A DNA stretch of 62,419 nucleotides from the NCBI GenBank assembly GCA_964542255.1, contig CAZITV010000002.1:1-62419 (forward strand), in the 5' to 3' direction. The position numbers were made by a program, and so were the translations under genes. Below the pieces are notes generated by a model. It made no database searches. It was not told where the DNA came from and was given only the letters and a program-made list of their open reading frames with translations. Positions 27,165 to 35,132 of the stretch are shown piece after piece. Origin of the DNA: CAYMSF01 sp964542255 (GTDB taxonomy: Bacteria > Verrucomicrobiota > Lentisphaeria > Victivallales > Victivallaceae). Every line of letters starts with the position of its first letter. Position 1 is the stretch's first letter.

Positions 27165-28511
27165 ATGGCCAAATTGACTGGTATTCAAATACAAAAATTG
27201 TTGCCAAAGACCAATTGCAAAGAATGCGGCTCTAATACTTGCCTTGCATTCGCAATGAAATTAGCAGCAGGTAAAGCAGATTTATCAGAATGCCCTTATG
27301 CCTCTGATGAAGCTAAAGCAGTGCTCGGCGCTGCCAGCGAACCACCTGTTAAAGGGGTTGCGTTCGGTCCAAATAAAACTATCAAAGTCGGCGAAGAAAC
27401 TTGCCTGTATAGGCACGAAAAAACTTTTGTCAATCAGACCGTACTTGCCGTGAATATCAATGATGGTGATGCATCGGTCGATAAAACCATTGCCGACATC
27501 GCTGGTTATGAACTCATCAGGGTAGGGGAGCAACTTACTATTGAAATGCTTGCCGTAACGCATACGTCAGGCAATACCAAAACCTTTGCCACAGTGGCAG
27601 AAAAATGTTGGCAGCAGGCCAAACGTCCGTTGATTCTCTACAGCAGTGATGTTAATGCGCTGGCAACTGCAGCTGAGGTTATCAAAGGTTCAAACAGTTT
27701 GATTGGACCAGTGACTCCAGAAAATGCGGGAAAGTTGGTAAAAATAGCCCAGGATAACGGCCACGCGCTGGTTGTTACTGCAGAAGATTTGGATGCTCTC
27801 GTTGCACTGACCACTAAACTCAAAGCAGAAGGCTTCAATGACTTAGTACTGCAGTTCCAAACAGATTCCGCGGCAGAGTTGCTACAGTTGAATTCAATTG
27901 CCCGCAAAGCTGCGCTGCGAGACGGTTTCAAGCCACTAGGTTATGCCTCGATGACCATCGTTAAAGCACAGAATCTGCTTGCTGATTCAGCTATGATTAT
28001 TAATGAAGTGGTCAAATATGGCGGTATCTGTGTGCTGCCTGAATTCAACAAAGCGCAACTCGCCGGAATTATGGCACTGCGTCAGAATATTTATACTGAC
28101 CCGCAAAAACCGATTCAGGTTGAGCCGAAAATTTATGCCATTGGTGAGCCGGATAAGAATTCACCGGTATTTGTCACCACTAACTTCTCGCTGACCTACT
28201 TTATCGTTTCAGGTGAAATTGAAAACAGCGGTTTGAATGCCTGGCTGGTTATTCCTGAATGTGAAGGCATGAGCGTATTGACTGCATGGGCAGCTGGTAA
28301 ATTCTCCGGCGCCACAATCGGCAAATTCTGCAAAGAAGTTAAACTGGATGAGTTCGTCACGACCCGTGAAATTGTCATCCCAGGTTATGTTGCGCAAATC
28401 AGCGGCGAACTTGAAGAAAATATGCCCGGCTGGAAGGTGATCGTCGGAACTCAGGAAGCAAGCGATATCGAAGGCTTTGTTAAAGCCAAATTCGCTAAAT
28501 TTCTAAAGTAA
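27165..28511 (+). CDS. acsC: Corrinoid iron-sulfur protein large subunit
   Basis: A 448-residue gamma subunit of the corrinoid iron-sulfur protein, which carries the methyl group from methyl-tetrahydrofolate to acetyl-CoA synthase. The N-terminal 4Fe-4S module is C18, C21, C26, C43 (TNCKECGSNTCLAFAMK). A TIM barrel follows, then a C-terminal cobalamin-binding domain (from about 320, NFSLTYFIVSGEIEN to the TIGKFCKE loop). Its usual partner AcsD is here the C-terminal part of the preceding gene product, so the heterodimer would form with that fusion. An intrinsic terminator follows at 28526. Confidence 0.95.
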   Translation: MAKLTGIQIQKLLPKTNCKECGSNTCLAFAMKLAAGKADLSECPYASDEAKAVLGAASEPPVKGVAFGPNKTIKVGEETCLYRHEKTFVNQTVLAVNINDGDASVDKTIADIAGYELIRVGEQLTIEMLAVTHTSGNTKTFATVAEKCWQQAKRPLILYSSDVNALATAAEVIKGSNSLIGPVTPENAGKLVKIAQDNGHALVVTAEDLDALVALTTKLKAEGFNDLVLQFQTDSAAELLQLNSIARKAALRDGFKPLGYASMTIVKAQNLLADSAMIINEVVKYGGICVLPEFNKAQLAGIMALRQNIYTDPQKPIQVEPKIYAIGEPDKNSPVFVTTNFSLTYFIVSGEIENSGLNAWLVIPECEGMSVLTAWAAGKFSGATIGKFCKEVKLDEFVTTREIVIPGYVAQISGELEENMPGWKVIVGTQEASDIEGFVKAKFAKFLK

Positions 28512-28525
28512 TTTATAATTAAACG

Positions 28526-28565
28526 AGCTGATTTGCGGGTTATCAGCCGCGGTCAGCTTTTTTTT
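28526..28565 (+). terminator. Intrinsic terminator/attenuator inside the acs cluster
   Basis: AGCTGA (28526-28531) pairs with TCAGCT (28553-28558), an inner GCGG/CCGC pairing extends the stem, and eight T follow. An alternative hairpin, GCTGAT with ATCAGC (28527-28532 and 28541-28547), would compete with it. It lies 15 nt after acsC and 20 nt before the corrinoid activator, so it probably lowers expression of the accessory genes relative to the structural ones. Confidence 0.75.
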
Positions 28566-28584
28566 GCTCATTCAGGTTAGTATT

Positions 28585-30498
28585 ATGCCGCTAGTAACAT
28601 TTATGCCGTCTGGAACCAAAGTTGAAATCGCGACTGGCGCGAACCTGCTGGATTGCTCCAGAATACATGGTATTGATATTGACGCACCATGCGGCGGCAA
28701 AGGCACTTGCGGCAAATGTCTGGTGCGTATCGCCGCCGGGGTAGCGCAAACAGACAGCCTCGGCGTATTGAACGCTGATGAGGTTGCTGACGGCTTTGTA
28801 TTGGCTTGTAAAACCACGGTTGGTGACACCCCGTTAATCGTCGAAGTGCCAGAGTTATCCGGCCGTGCCGGCGGGAAATTTACTTCAGCGGAAGATGATG
28901 CAGCACTCATTCGACAAGACTTGCTACCGGGTCGGTGGCAATTTGATCCGTTGGCGGTAAAATGGTTGGTGGAGGTTAAATCTGCTCAGGCCGGTGATGG
29001 CTTCGCTGATTTAGACCGTTTGAGCCAGGCAATAATCAAAGATTGGGGCAATAAAAAAATTGCTTATACCCTGCCGGTTTTGCGTGAATTGCCGCAGGCG
29101 CTGCGGGATGCTGCCGGTCAAGTTACCGTTACCATTATTCGTGAATTGGAAGAATACCATGTCATCCGGGTTGAGCCGGGCGATACTACTTACCAACATT
29201 ATGGGATTGCCGTGGATGTTGGTACCACCACCATCGCGGTGCAACTTGTCTATTTGCCTGAAGCTCAAGTAATCGGCACAATGACGGATTATAATGAACA
29301 AATCAGTTGTGGTCTGGACATCATCAGCCGGATTAATTACGCCGCGACACCAGCGCGTCTGATGGAACTCCGCGATAAAGTGCTAAAAACTATCAATCGT
29401 CTGATTGACCGGTTGGTCAAACTGCATCATATTAACATTTTTGATATTTGTAACGCGATTGTTTCCGGCAACACTACGATGGCGCATTTGCTGCTGGGGA
29501 TTAAGCCCGAATATCTTCGTTTGGAGCCCTATACTCCAGTGATTATGCATGCTCCGTATTTAACCGCGGCGGAAATCGGCATCAAAGTTAATCCGCAATC
29601 GTGGGTATTCCTTTCACCTAGTGTCGGCAGTTATGTTGGTGGCGATATTACAGCGGGAGTCCTTTGTACCGCACTTGCGACAGATAGCGAAGAAATTAGT
29701 CTCTTTATTGACATCGGCACCAATGGCGAAATCGTTATCGGCAATAGTCAATTTATGATGACTTGTGCTTGTTCTGCCGGCCCTGCGTTTGAGGGCGGTG
29801 GACTTAAATACGGGATGCGCGCCGCGTTGGGTGCAATTGAGCGCGTGGATGTTGATGAAACCACCGGCATTGCCCGCTATCAAACTATCGGTGACATTAA
29901 ACCCAAAGGCATTTGCGGTTCCGGAATTATTTCACTGCTTGCCAAATTACTGCTTGCCGGTTGGATTGACCAGGCCGGCAAATTATCCCGTTCTAAGACA
30001 TCGGCGGCAATCAAGATTAATGGGCGTTTCGCGGAATATGTGATTGTTACCGCGGCGGAGAGTGATAGTGGTGAGGATATTACCATCAGTGAAGCTGATT
30101 TTGATAATATTATTCGAACCAAGGCGGCGATATATTCAGCCGCGGCGTTGATATTAAAGCAATTGGAGATGAGTTTTGATGATTTGTCCAATATTTATAT
30201 TGCCGGCGGCTTTGGGCGTTTTCTGGATTTGGAATTGGCAATCGTGATTGGACTGCTGCCGGATGCGGAGCGTAGCAAATTTAAATATATTGGCAATTCT
30301 TCACTTACCGGTTCATATATGGTCTTAATTTCGCAGGAGTTCAAAGAACGGCAGGCTAGCATTGCATCGCGGATGACCTATATTGACCTCAGCAGTGACC
30401 CGCAGTATATGAATCAATACACCAGCGCAATGTTTTTGCCGCATACTGATATTGATTTATTTCCCTCAGTAAAACCCCGTTTAAACTCACTTAAATAA
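28585..30498 (+). CDS. acsV: Reductive activator of corrinoid iron-sulfur protein (RACo/AcsV)
   Basis: A 637-residue ASKHA-fold ATPase that re-reduces the inactive Co(II) corrinoid using a 2Fe-2S domain. The N-terminal ferredoxin-like cluster is C36, C42, C45 (APCGGKGTCGKC) and C75. The ATPase part shows GIAVDVGTTTIAVQL near 216, SGNTTMAHLLLG near 300, FIDIGTNGEIVIG near 380, CSAGPAFEGGG, and YIAGGFGRFLD near 545. Start ATG 28585 has AGG eight bases upstream and lies after the terminator T-run; the TTG at 28564 lies inside that run. Its place directly after acsC fits its known substrate. Confidence 0.92.
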   Translation: MPLVTFMPSGTKVEIATGANLLDCSRIHGIDIDAPCGGKGTCGKCLVRIAAGVAQTDSLGVLNADEVADGFVLACKTTVGDTPLIVEVPELSGRAGGKFTSAEDDAALIRQDLLPGRWQFDPLAVKWLVEVKSAQAGDGFADLDRLSQAIIKDWGNKKIAYTLPVLRELPQALRDAAGQVTVTIIRELEEYHVIRVEPGDTTYQHYGIAVDVGTTTIAVQLVYLPEAQVIGTMTDYNEQISCGLDIISRINYAATPARLMELRDKVLKTINRLIDRLVKLHHINIFDICNAIVSGNTTMAHLLLGIKPEYLRLEPYTPVIMHAPYLTAAEIGIKVNPQSWVFLSPSVGSYVGGDITAGVLCTALATDSEEISLFIDIGTNGEIVIGNSQFMMTCACSAGPAFEGGGLKYGMRAALGAIERVDVDETTGIARYQTIGDIKPKGICGSGIISLLAKLLLAGWIDQAGKLSRSKTSAAIKINGRFAEYVIVTAAESDSGEDITISEADFDNIIRTKAAIYSAAALILKQLEMSFDDLSNIYIAGGFGRFLDLELAIVIGLLPDAERSKFKYIGNSSLTGSYMVLISQEFKERQASIASRMTYIDLSSDPQYMNQYTSAMFLPHTDIDLFPSVKPRLNSLK

Positions 30499-30508
30499 GA
30501 TTGGCTCT

Positions 30509-31105
30509 ATGTCTAAAATAGACGGTATTAATAACGCAATCAAACTGGCTATGACTAAGCTCGGCGAAGTTGACCTAAACGCCAGCGCGGAGCTGCTGGG
30601 ACTGCCGGTAATTGATAACCACCATATTGATTTGCGCATGTTTGGTCAAAATTTGTCATTTTCTCTTGATGAAATGGAACTTACTGCCGCTGATGGCAAA
30701 CCCGTTAAGCCGGGCGACCATCTGCTCTTGCTTCATTATCTGCTTTGCACTGTACCGCTGAAAGCTACTGGGCAATTAATTTCATACCGTGATTTCACCG
30801 GCGGACAATTCTATTACAAACCATTTCTGTCGCGCACTGCTGACCCGCTGCTACAGCGCTTCGGCAATAACCTCGACGGCTTAATCAAAAATCTTGCCAG
30901 ATTTGATTGGCAACAGTTGCCAGGCAGCGATTTTATGGCGCAGGTTCACACACTGGGCGATCTGAAGATTACCTTGATTTATCGCCTGGGTGACAGCGAA
31001 TTCCCGCCCGATTGCGAAGTATTGTTTGATGCAATTTTTAAACGCGTTTTTTGTGCGGAAGATGCTGCTTATGCCGCCAGTAGAATTTGTCTTGGTCTAA
31101 TGTAA
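30509..31105 (+). CDS. DUF3786 protein
   Basis: A 198-residue soluble protein of the DUF3786 type, recognised from YRDFTGGQFYYKPFLSRTADPL, GDHLLLLHYLL and the closing LGDSEFPPDCEVLFD region. In my recollection this uncharacterised family is common next to CODH/ACS and corrinoid methyltransferase genes in acetogens and related anaerobes. It follows acsV by 10 nt and precedes the CobW-type GTPase by 15 nt. There is no metal-binding cysteine cluster; function unknown, presumably complex assembly or corrinoid handling. Confidence 0.78.
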   Translation: MSKIDGINNAIKLAMTKLGEVDLNASAELLGLPVIDNHHIDLRMFGQNLSFSLDEMELTAADGKPVKPGDHLLLLHYLLCTVPLKATGQLISYRDFTGGQFYYKPFLSRTADPLLQRFGNNLDGLIKNLARFDWQQLPGSDFMAQVHTLGDLKITLIYRLGDSEFPPDCEVLFDAIFKRVFCAEDAAYAASRICLGLM

Positions 31106-31120
31106 CTTAGCGGCTCAACT

Positions 31121-32110
31121 ATGACACTATTTATCATCGCCGGGTTCCTCGGCTCCGGAAAAACTTCACTGCTGCTAACCATCGCCAAAGCATTGGCTGA
31201 AAACGGAAAAAAAATCGCAGTTATCGAAAATGAAGTCGGCAAAGTCGGCGTTGATGGAGTCACGCTGCAAGGCGAAGGCCTCACCGTCAAAGAAATTTTT
31301 TCTGGCTGCGTTTGTTGTTCTCTGCGCGTTGATTTGATTAATACCCTCCTGTCGCTCGAGCGCGAATTTAATCCGGATGTAGTCATCTTGGAGCCGTCCG
31401 GGGTAGCGTCACCACGCCAAGTCGCGCTTGCTCTGACCGGGTATAGCGGCGAAATTGACGCTAAATATATGGTGGTCATTGTTGATGCGTCAAGATTTAT
31501 GACTTTGGAGAATTTAGATATTCCCATTATTCGCGATGGACTTGACATTGCCGACTTGTTGGTAATCAATAAATGTGATTTGGTTGATGCAGAACAGCTT
31601 GCAGCAGTAAATCAGCGTATAGCACAATATCAGCCTCCACATAAAATTATCAATGTCTCGGCACTAAACCAATGGCATACGGATGCGCTATGTCAGGCAC
31701 TGTTGAGTCTGACACCAGAACAAACAACGCCGCTTGCAGCTATCCAGCCAGAGCGCCTGGACGGTATTGAGCCGACCGTTTTGTCCAGAAATTTTATTTT
31801 GAACTTTTCTTCACCAGTAACTTTTGCTTCAGCGACATGTTTAATGTTGAAAAATATTGTTGAGCAATTACAGCAGGCAGATTGTACAGCTATCGGGCAC
31901 GTCAAATGTGTAGTAAAAGCTGAGGAGGGCGGTTACCTCATGTTCAGCATTACGGATTTTAACGCTATCCCGTATCAGCGCGGCAAATTGTCGTCCAATG
32001 CCGCCAACTTACAATTTGTTTTAAATACGATTGTATATGGCGTGAATCAGGATATTTTAAGAACTATTGTTAATACTCAATTGGAATCGTTTAAACAATC
32101 ATTAACTTAG
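31121..32110 (+). CDS. CobW/G3E-family metal-chaperone GTPase
   Basis: A 329-residue G3E GTPase. Walker A GFLGSGKTS is at residues 8-16, the CxCC metal site is C63, C65, C66 (SGCVCCSL), the glutamate-containing switch is VIENEVGKVGVDG, EPSGVASP follows, and NKCD is the guanine-specificity motif near residue 147. The C-terminal CobW domain is short and has no His-rich tail. Members deliver Zn, Co or Ni or assist cobalamin enzymes; inside this cluster, nickel or cobalt supply to ACS or the corrinoid protein is the natural inference. Confidence 0.85.
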   Translation: MTLFIIAGFLGSGKTSLLLTIAKALAENGKKIAVIENEVGKVGVDGVTLQGEGLTVKEIFSGCVCCSLRVDLINTLLSLEREFNPDVVILEPSGVASPRQVALALTGYSGEIDAKYMVVIVDASRFMTLENLDIPIIRDGLDIADLLVINKCDLVDAEQLAAVNQRIAQYQPPHKIINVSALNQWHTDALCQALLSLTPEQTTPLAAIQPERLDGIEPTVLSRNFILNFSSPVTFASATCLMLKNIVEQLQQADCTAIGHVKCVVKAEEGGYLMFSITDFNAIPYQRGKLSSNAANLQFVLNTIVYGVNQDILRTIVNTQLESFKQSLT

Positions 32111-32118
32111 CAACGGTC

Positions 32119-32147
32119 ACAAAATAATCGTTGCCTGGTTATTTTGT
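32119..32147. terminator. Hairpin between GTPase and HD genes
   Basis: ACAAAATAA (32119-32127) is the perfect complement of TTATTTTGT (32139-32147) with an 11-nt loop. CAACG (32111-32115) can alternatively pair with CGTTG in the loop. It starts 8 nt after the GTPase stop. There is no proper T-run, so it may be a weak terminator, mRNA stabiliser or chance structure. Confidence 0.35.
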
Positions 32148-32171
32148 CCATTTACTTAGGAGCTGGTCACA

Positions 32172-32918
32172 ATGAGAGATTTTAAATGCCCTGGTCAAGA
32201 CCAACGTTATTGGAAAGCTGACGCACTCTATGATATTAATTGCCCGCATTGCGGCTACTCAATTGAATTCTTTAAAGATGAACCGTTCCGCATCTGCACC
32301 TCATGCAAAAAAGAGGTCAGAAATACCAAAATTGATCTGGGCTGTGCCAAATGGTGCAAGTATGCCGCGCAATGCCTCGGTACCACTACAAGCGAAAACG
32401 GCAGCGATAACATAGCGTCAATGTGTGAACGCTTAAAACTGGAAATGCGCCAAGTATTTGGTTCCGACCAGAAACGCATCAATCATGCGTTGAAAGTACT
32501 TGAATACACTGAGAAAATTTTAATGAACGAATTGGGGGCTGACCCGCTAGTGGTGCGTGCCGCTGCAATTTTGCATGACATCGGTATTCTTGAAGCAGAA
32601 CGCAAATATAATTCCACAGCCGGGAATTATCAAGAAAGTGAAGGGGTACCAATTGCAGCCAAAATTATGAAAAATCTTCATATTGAGCATCCGATAGTCG
32701 AACACGTGTGCCGTATTATCGGTTCACATCATAGTGCCAAGGATATTGACACACCTGAATTCCGTATCGTCTGGGATGCCGACTGGCTGGTAAATTGGAA
32801 TGATGTCCATAAAGAACTGTCCCAAACGCAAACAAGCACGATGATTGAAGCAATTTTTAAAACGGTCACCGGTAAAAATATCGCGGCAAGATTGTTCCTG
32901 CAGCAAATAGAAGCGTAA
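32172..32918 (+). CDS. Zinc-ribbon HD-domain phosphohydrolase
   Basis: A 248-residue protein in two parts. Residues 20-65 hold cysteine pairs CPHCG, CTSCKK and CAKWCKYAAQCLG, a zinc-ribbon or small iron-sulfur module. From about residue 95 an HD domain follows: H in RINHALKVLEYTE, HD in AAILHDIGILEAE, H in VCRIIGSHHSA, D in VWDADWLVNW. Proteins of this layout occur, to my knowledge, beside CODH/ACS clusters of acetogens, but no substrate is established. A good AGGAG site (32158-32162) precedes ATG. It follows the GTPase and is cotranscribed with the MATE gene 9 nt on. Confidence 0.82.
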   Translation: MRDFKCPGQDQRYWKADALYDINCPHCGYSIEFFKDEPFRICTSCKKEVRNTKIDLGCAKWCKYAAQCLGTTTSENGSDNIASMCERLKLEMRQVFGSDQKRINHALKVLEYTEKILMNELGADPLVVRAAAILHDIGILEAERKYNSTAGNYQESEGVPIAAKIMKNLHIEHPIVEHVCRIIGSHHSAKDIDTPEFRIVWDADWLVNWNDVHKELSQTQTSTMIEAIFKTVTGKNIAARLFLQQIEA

Positions 32919-32927
32919 TGCAATAAT

Positions 32928-34325
32928 ATGGCTAAGTACCTATCCTCATGGTGGATTCGTAATAACTCCACAGCTGCCGGTTTTAGCGAAATTTGGCGAA
33001 TCGCATATCCCTTGGTTATTATGGGTGCCAGCCATATTATTATGCAGTTCACTAACCGTATTTTCTTGTCCATCAATTCCACGGAAGATGTCGCTGCCGC
33101 TTTGCCCGCCGGTATTCTCTATTTTACCCTTTTTTGTTTCTTTATGGTTACCGCCGGATTTACCTCCGTACTCGTAGCACAATATCATGGTGCCGGTGAT
33201 GCGGTCAGTTGTGTTCGTTCGGTCTGGAGTGGTTTTTATTTTGCCCTCATTGCGATGATGATTATCACTTTTATTGTCCCGCCGCTAGGCCGTCTAATCT
33301 TGACTTATGGCGGCCATCCCCCGGAGATTATGGCGCGTGAAATCGAATATTTTAACTCGCTAATCCCTTCCGGCGCATTCGTCTGCCTGAGCTGCCCATT
33401 CTTCGCGTTCTTTTCCGGACGTGGTCAAACCAAGTTTGTCGCCATCGTTAATTTAATCGCCTGCGCATTGAATATCCTGCTCGATTATGGCTTGATTTTT
33501 GGTAACTTCGGCTTGCCCGCGCTGGGCATCGGCGGTGCTGGTTTCGCCACGGTCATCGCATCGATATTCTCCTCTGTCGTCGTTACTATCGCGTTCTTTA
33601 TGGTCAACCAACACAACTATCCGACCCGTCTCTACCGTGATTTTGAGTGGAAATATCTCAAAAAAATTATTATCTTCGGCATCCCTGCCGGAACTCAAGC
33701 CGTCGCCGATGTCGGCGGATGGACTGCCCTGACATTTATGCTCGGACATCTCACGCCTGAATCGCTCGCCGCAACCACCATTGCACTGGCCATTAATAAC
33801 CTCAGCTTTATGCCGTTATTGGGATTCTCTGACGCCACTGCCATTGTTGTTGGTCAATATGTTGGGAAAAAACGTCCTCGCATTGCCAATCGCGGCCCCT
33901 ACCATGCCTGGCTAATGGTATCAGTTTTTATGATTTTTTCAGGTCTTGTATATTTAATCTTTCCTATTTCATTATTTAAACTATTTAGTCCACGCGATTC
34001 CTGCGGTATAATTAACTTTAACGCTGTTATTATTACTGGTCAATATATTTTAATTTTTGCTGCGATTTTTAATTTTTTTGATGCTGCAAAATTTATTTAT
34101 TCAGGTGCTTTGCGTGGTGCCGGCGACACTCATGCCGTATTATACATTAGTCTTTTTTGCACTTGGATACTTTTGGTGCCAGGCACGGCTTTATTGATTT
34201 TCTTAATGCATAGTTCTGTAATTACAGTTTGGGCATACATAACCTGTTGTACTTTAATTGAAGCAATTATTGTATTTTATCGATTTCGTTCTGGGAATTG
34301 GCGGAAAATATCTTTAGTGCATTGA
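32928..34325 (+). CDS. MATE-family multidrug/solute exporter
   Basis: A 465-residue inner-membrane protein with about twelve helices in two related halves, typical of the MATE family, which exports cationic or organic solutes using Na+ or H+. Typical segments are the first-helix EIWRIAYPLVIMGAS, GRGQTKFVAIVNLIACALNILLDYGLIFG near residue 165 and SGALRGAGDTHAVLY near 390. Base composition changes inside the gene: 33481-33540 counts about 57 percent G+C, 34021-34080 about 23 percent. No frameshift is seen. Its relation to C1 metabolism is unclear. Confidence 0.88.
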   Translation: MAKYLSSWWIRNNSTAAGFSEIWRIAYPLVIMGASHIIMQFTNRIFLSINSTEDVAAALPAGILYFTLFCFFMVTAGFTSVLVAQYHGAGDAVSCVRSVWSGFYFALIAMMIITFIVPPLGRLILTYGGHPPEIMAREIEYFNSLIPSGAFVCLSCPFFAFFSGRGQTKFVAIVNLIACALNILLDYGLIFGNFGLPALGIGGAGFATVIASIFSSVVVTIAFFMVNQHNYPTRLYRDFEWKYLKKIIIFGIPAGTQAVADVGGWTALTFMLGHLTPESLAATTIALAINNLSFMPLLGFSDATAIVVGQYVGKKRPRIANRGPYHAWLMVSVFMIFSGLVYLIFPISLFKLFSPRDSCGIINFNAVIITGQYILIFAAIFNFFDAAKFIYSGALRGAGDTHAVLYISLFCTWILLVPGTALLIFLMHSSVITVWAYITCCTLIEAIIVFYRFRSGNWRKISLVH

Positions 34326-34451
34326 TATTATGCGTTTAATCTTTTTATACTGCTATGGCGAAAATTGAGATTTATTATTGATAGCTGTTTAAGAAACTAT
34401 ATTGTAAACATTATCTTTAATATTTACGGCTTTGAATAAACAATATTTTTC

Positions 34452-34479
34452 TTGATTTTGCTTTATCGTGCACTATATT
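34452..34479 (+). promoter_or_regulatory. Probable promoter of mcsA-mcsB
   Basis: TTGATT (34452-34457), 16-nt spacer, TATATT (34474-34479); matches are four and five of six. Initiation near 34486 would leave about 75 nt before ATG 34560. No CtsR-like tandem heptamer operator was recognised around it. Confidence 0.4.
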
Positions 34480-34559
34480 GACTTTTATTATGTAATATTT
34501 TAGCGATGATTGCCAATAACCTTTTGGATAAAGCCTTGAGAATAATGAGAGGTGTCAGT

Positions 34560-35132
34560 ATGCGTTGTACGTTATGCAATAAAAATGAAGCGACAATCCA
34601 TATACAAGAAATATCTGGTGGTGAAAAGAAGATATTGCATATATGCAGCGATTGTGCAGCCAAAAAATCTGCAGACAATCCGTCACTTGAGTTAGGAGGT
34701 TTTAAGTTAGCAGAAATGCTATATAACCTTACCGAAAAGTTAAAAAAAAGCAACTCCCAAATTTCGTCACAAGGCGATTCGACTAATAACAACCCTGTTC
34801 TGACATGTCCAGCTTGTGGCTGGGACACACAAGGTTTGCGCAATACGGGAAGATTGGGTTGCGGTCGCTGTTATGAAACTTTTTGGGATATTATTGAATC
34901 TGCTCTTGGCAACATGCATCAAGGAAAAAATCATATCGGTAAAAAACCAGGCGATGAGACAGACACTGTCACTTCGCAGATTATGCTAAAAATTTTAGGA
35001 TTACAAAAAGAACTGGAAGACTGTATCGCACGAGAAGAGTATGAAGAAGCAGCAAAAATTCGTGATGCCATTGCTAAGATGAAACGTAAAATTAAAAAAA
35101 ATAATAGTCGTATTAATGCAACAAATGAATAA
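34560..35132 (+). CDS. mcsA: McsA-like activator of protein arginine kinase
   Basis: A 190-residue protein with two N-terminal zinc sites (MRCTLCNKNEA...HICSDCA at 2-35, and LTCPACG...GCGRCYETF near 82-104) and a C-terminal UvrB/UvrC motif (LEDCIAREEYEEAAKIRDAI near 153-172). This layout is that of McsA, the activator of the arginine kinase McsB, which follows immediately. Start ATG 34560 has GAGAGGTG just upstream; the longer frame from 34506 has none. The last codons overlap mcsB by 17 nt. Confidence 0.9.
   Translation: MRCTLCNKNEATIHIQEISGGEKKILHICSDCAAKKSADNPSLELGGFKLAEMLYNLTEKLKKSNSQISSQGDSTNNNPVLTCPACGWDTQGLRNTGRLGCGRCYETFWDIIESALGNMHQGKNHIGKKPGDETDTVTSQIMLKILGLQKELEDCIAREEYEEAAKIRDAIAKMKRKIKKNNSRINATNE

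Noticed and set aside
31069..31569. 166-codon open frame on the minus strand
   Set aside because: It lies entirely over the start of the well-supported CobW-type GTPase gene, has no ribosome site and a composition typical of antisense frames in GC-rich coding DNA.
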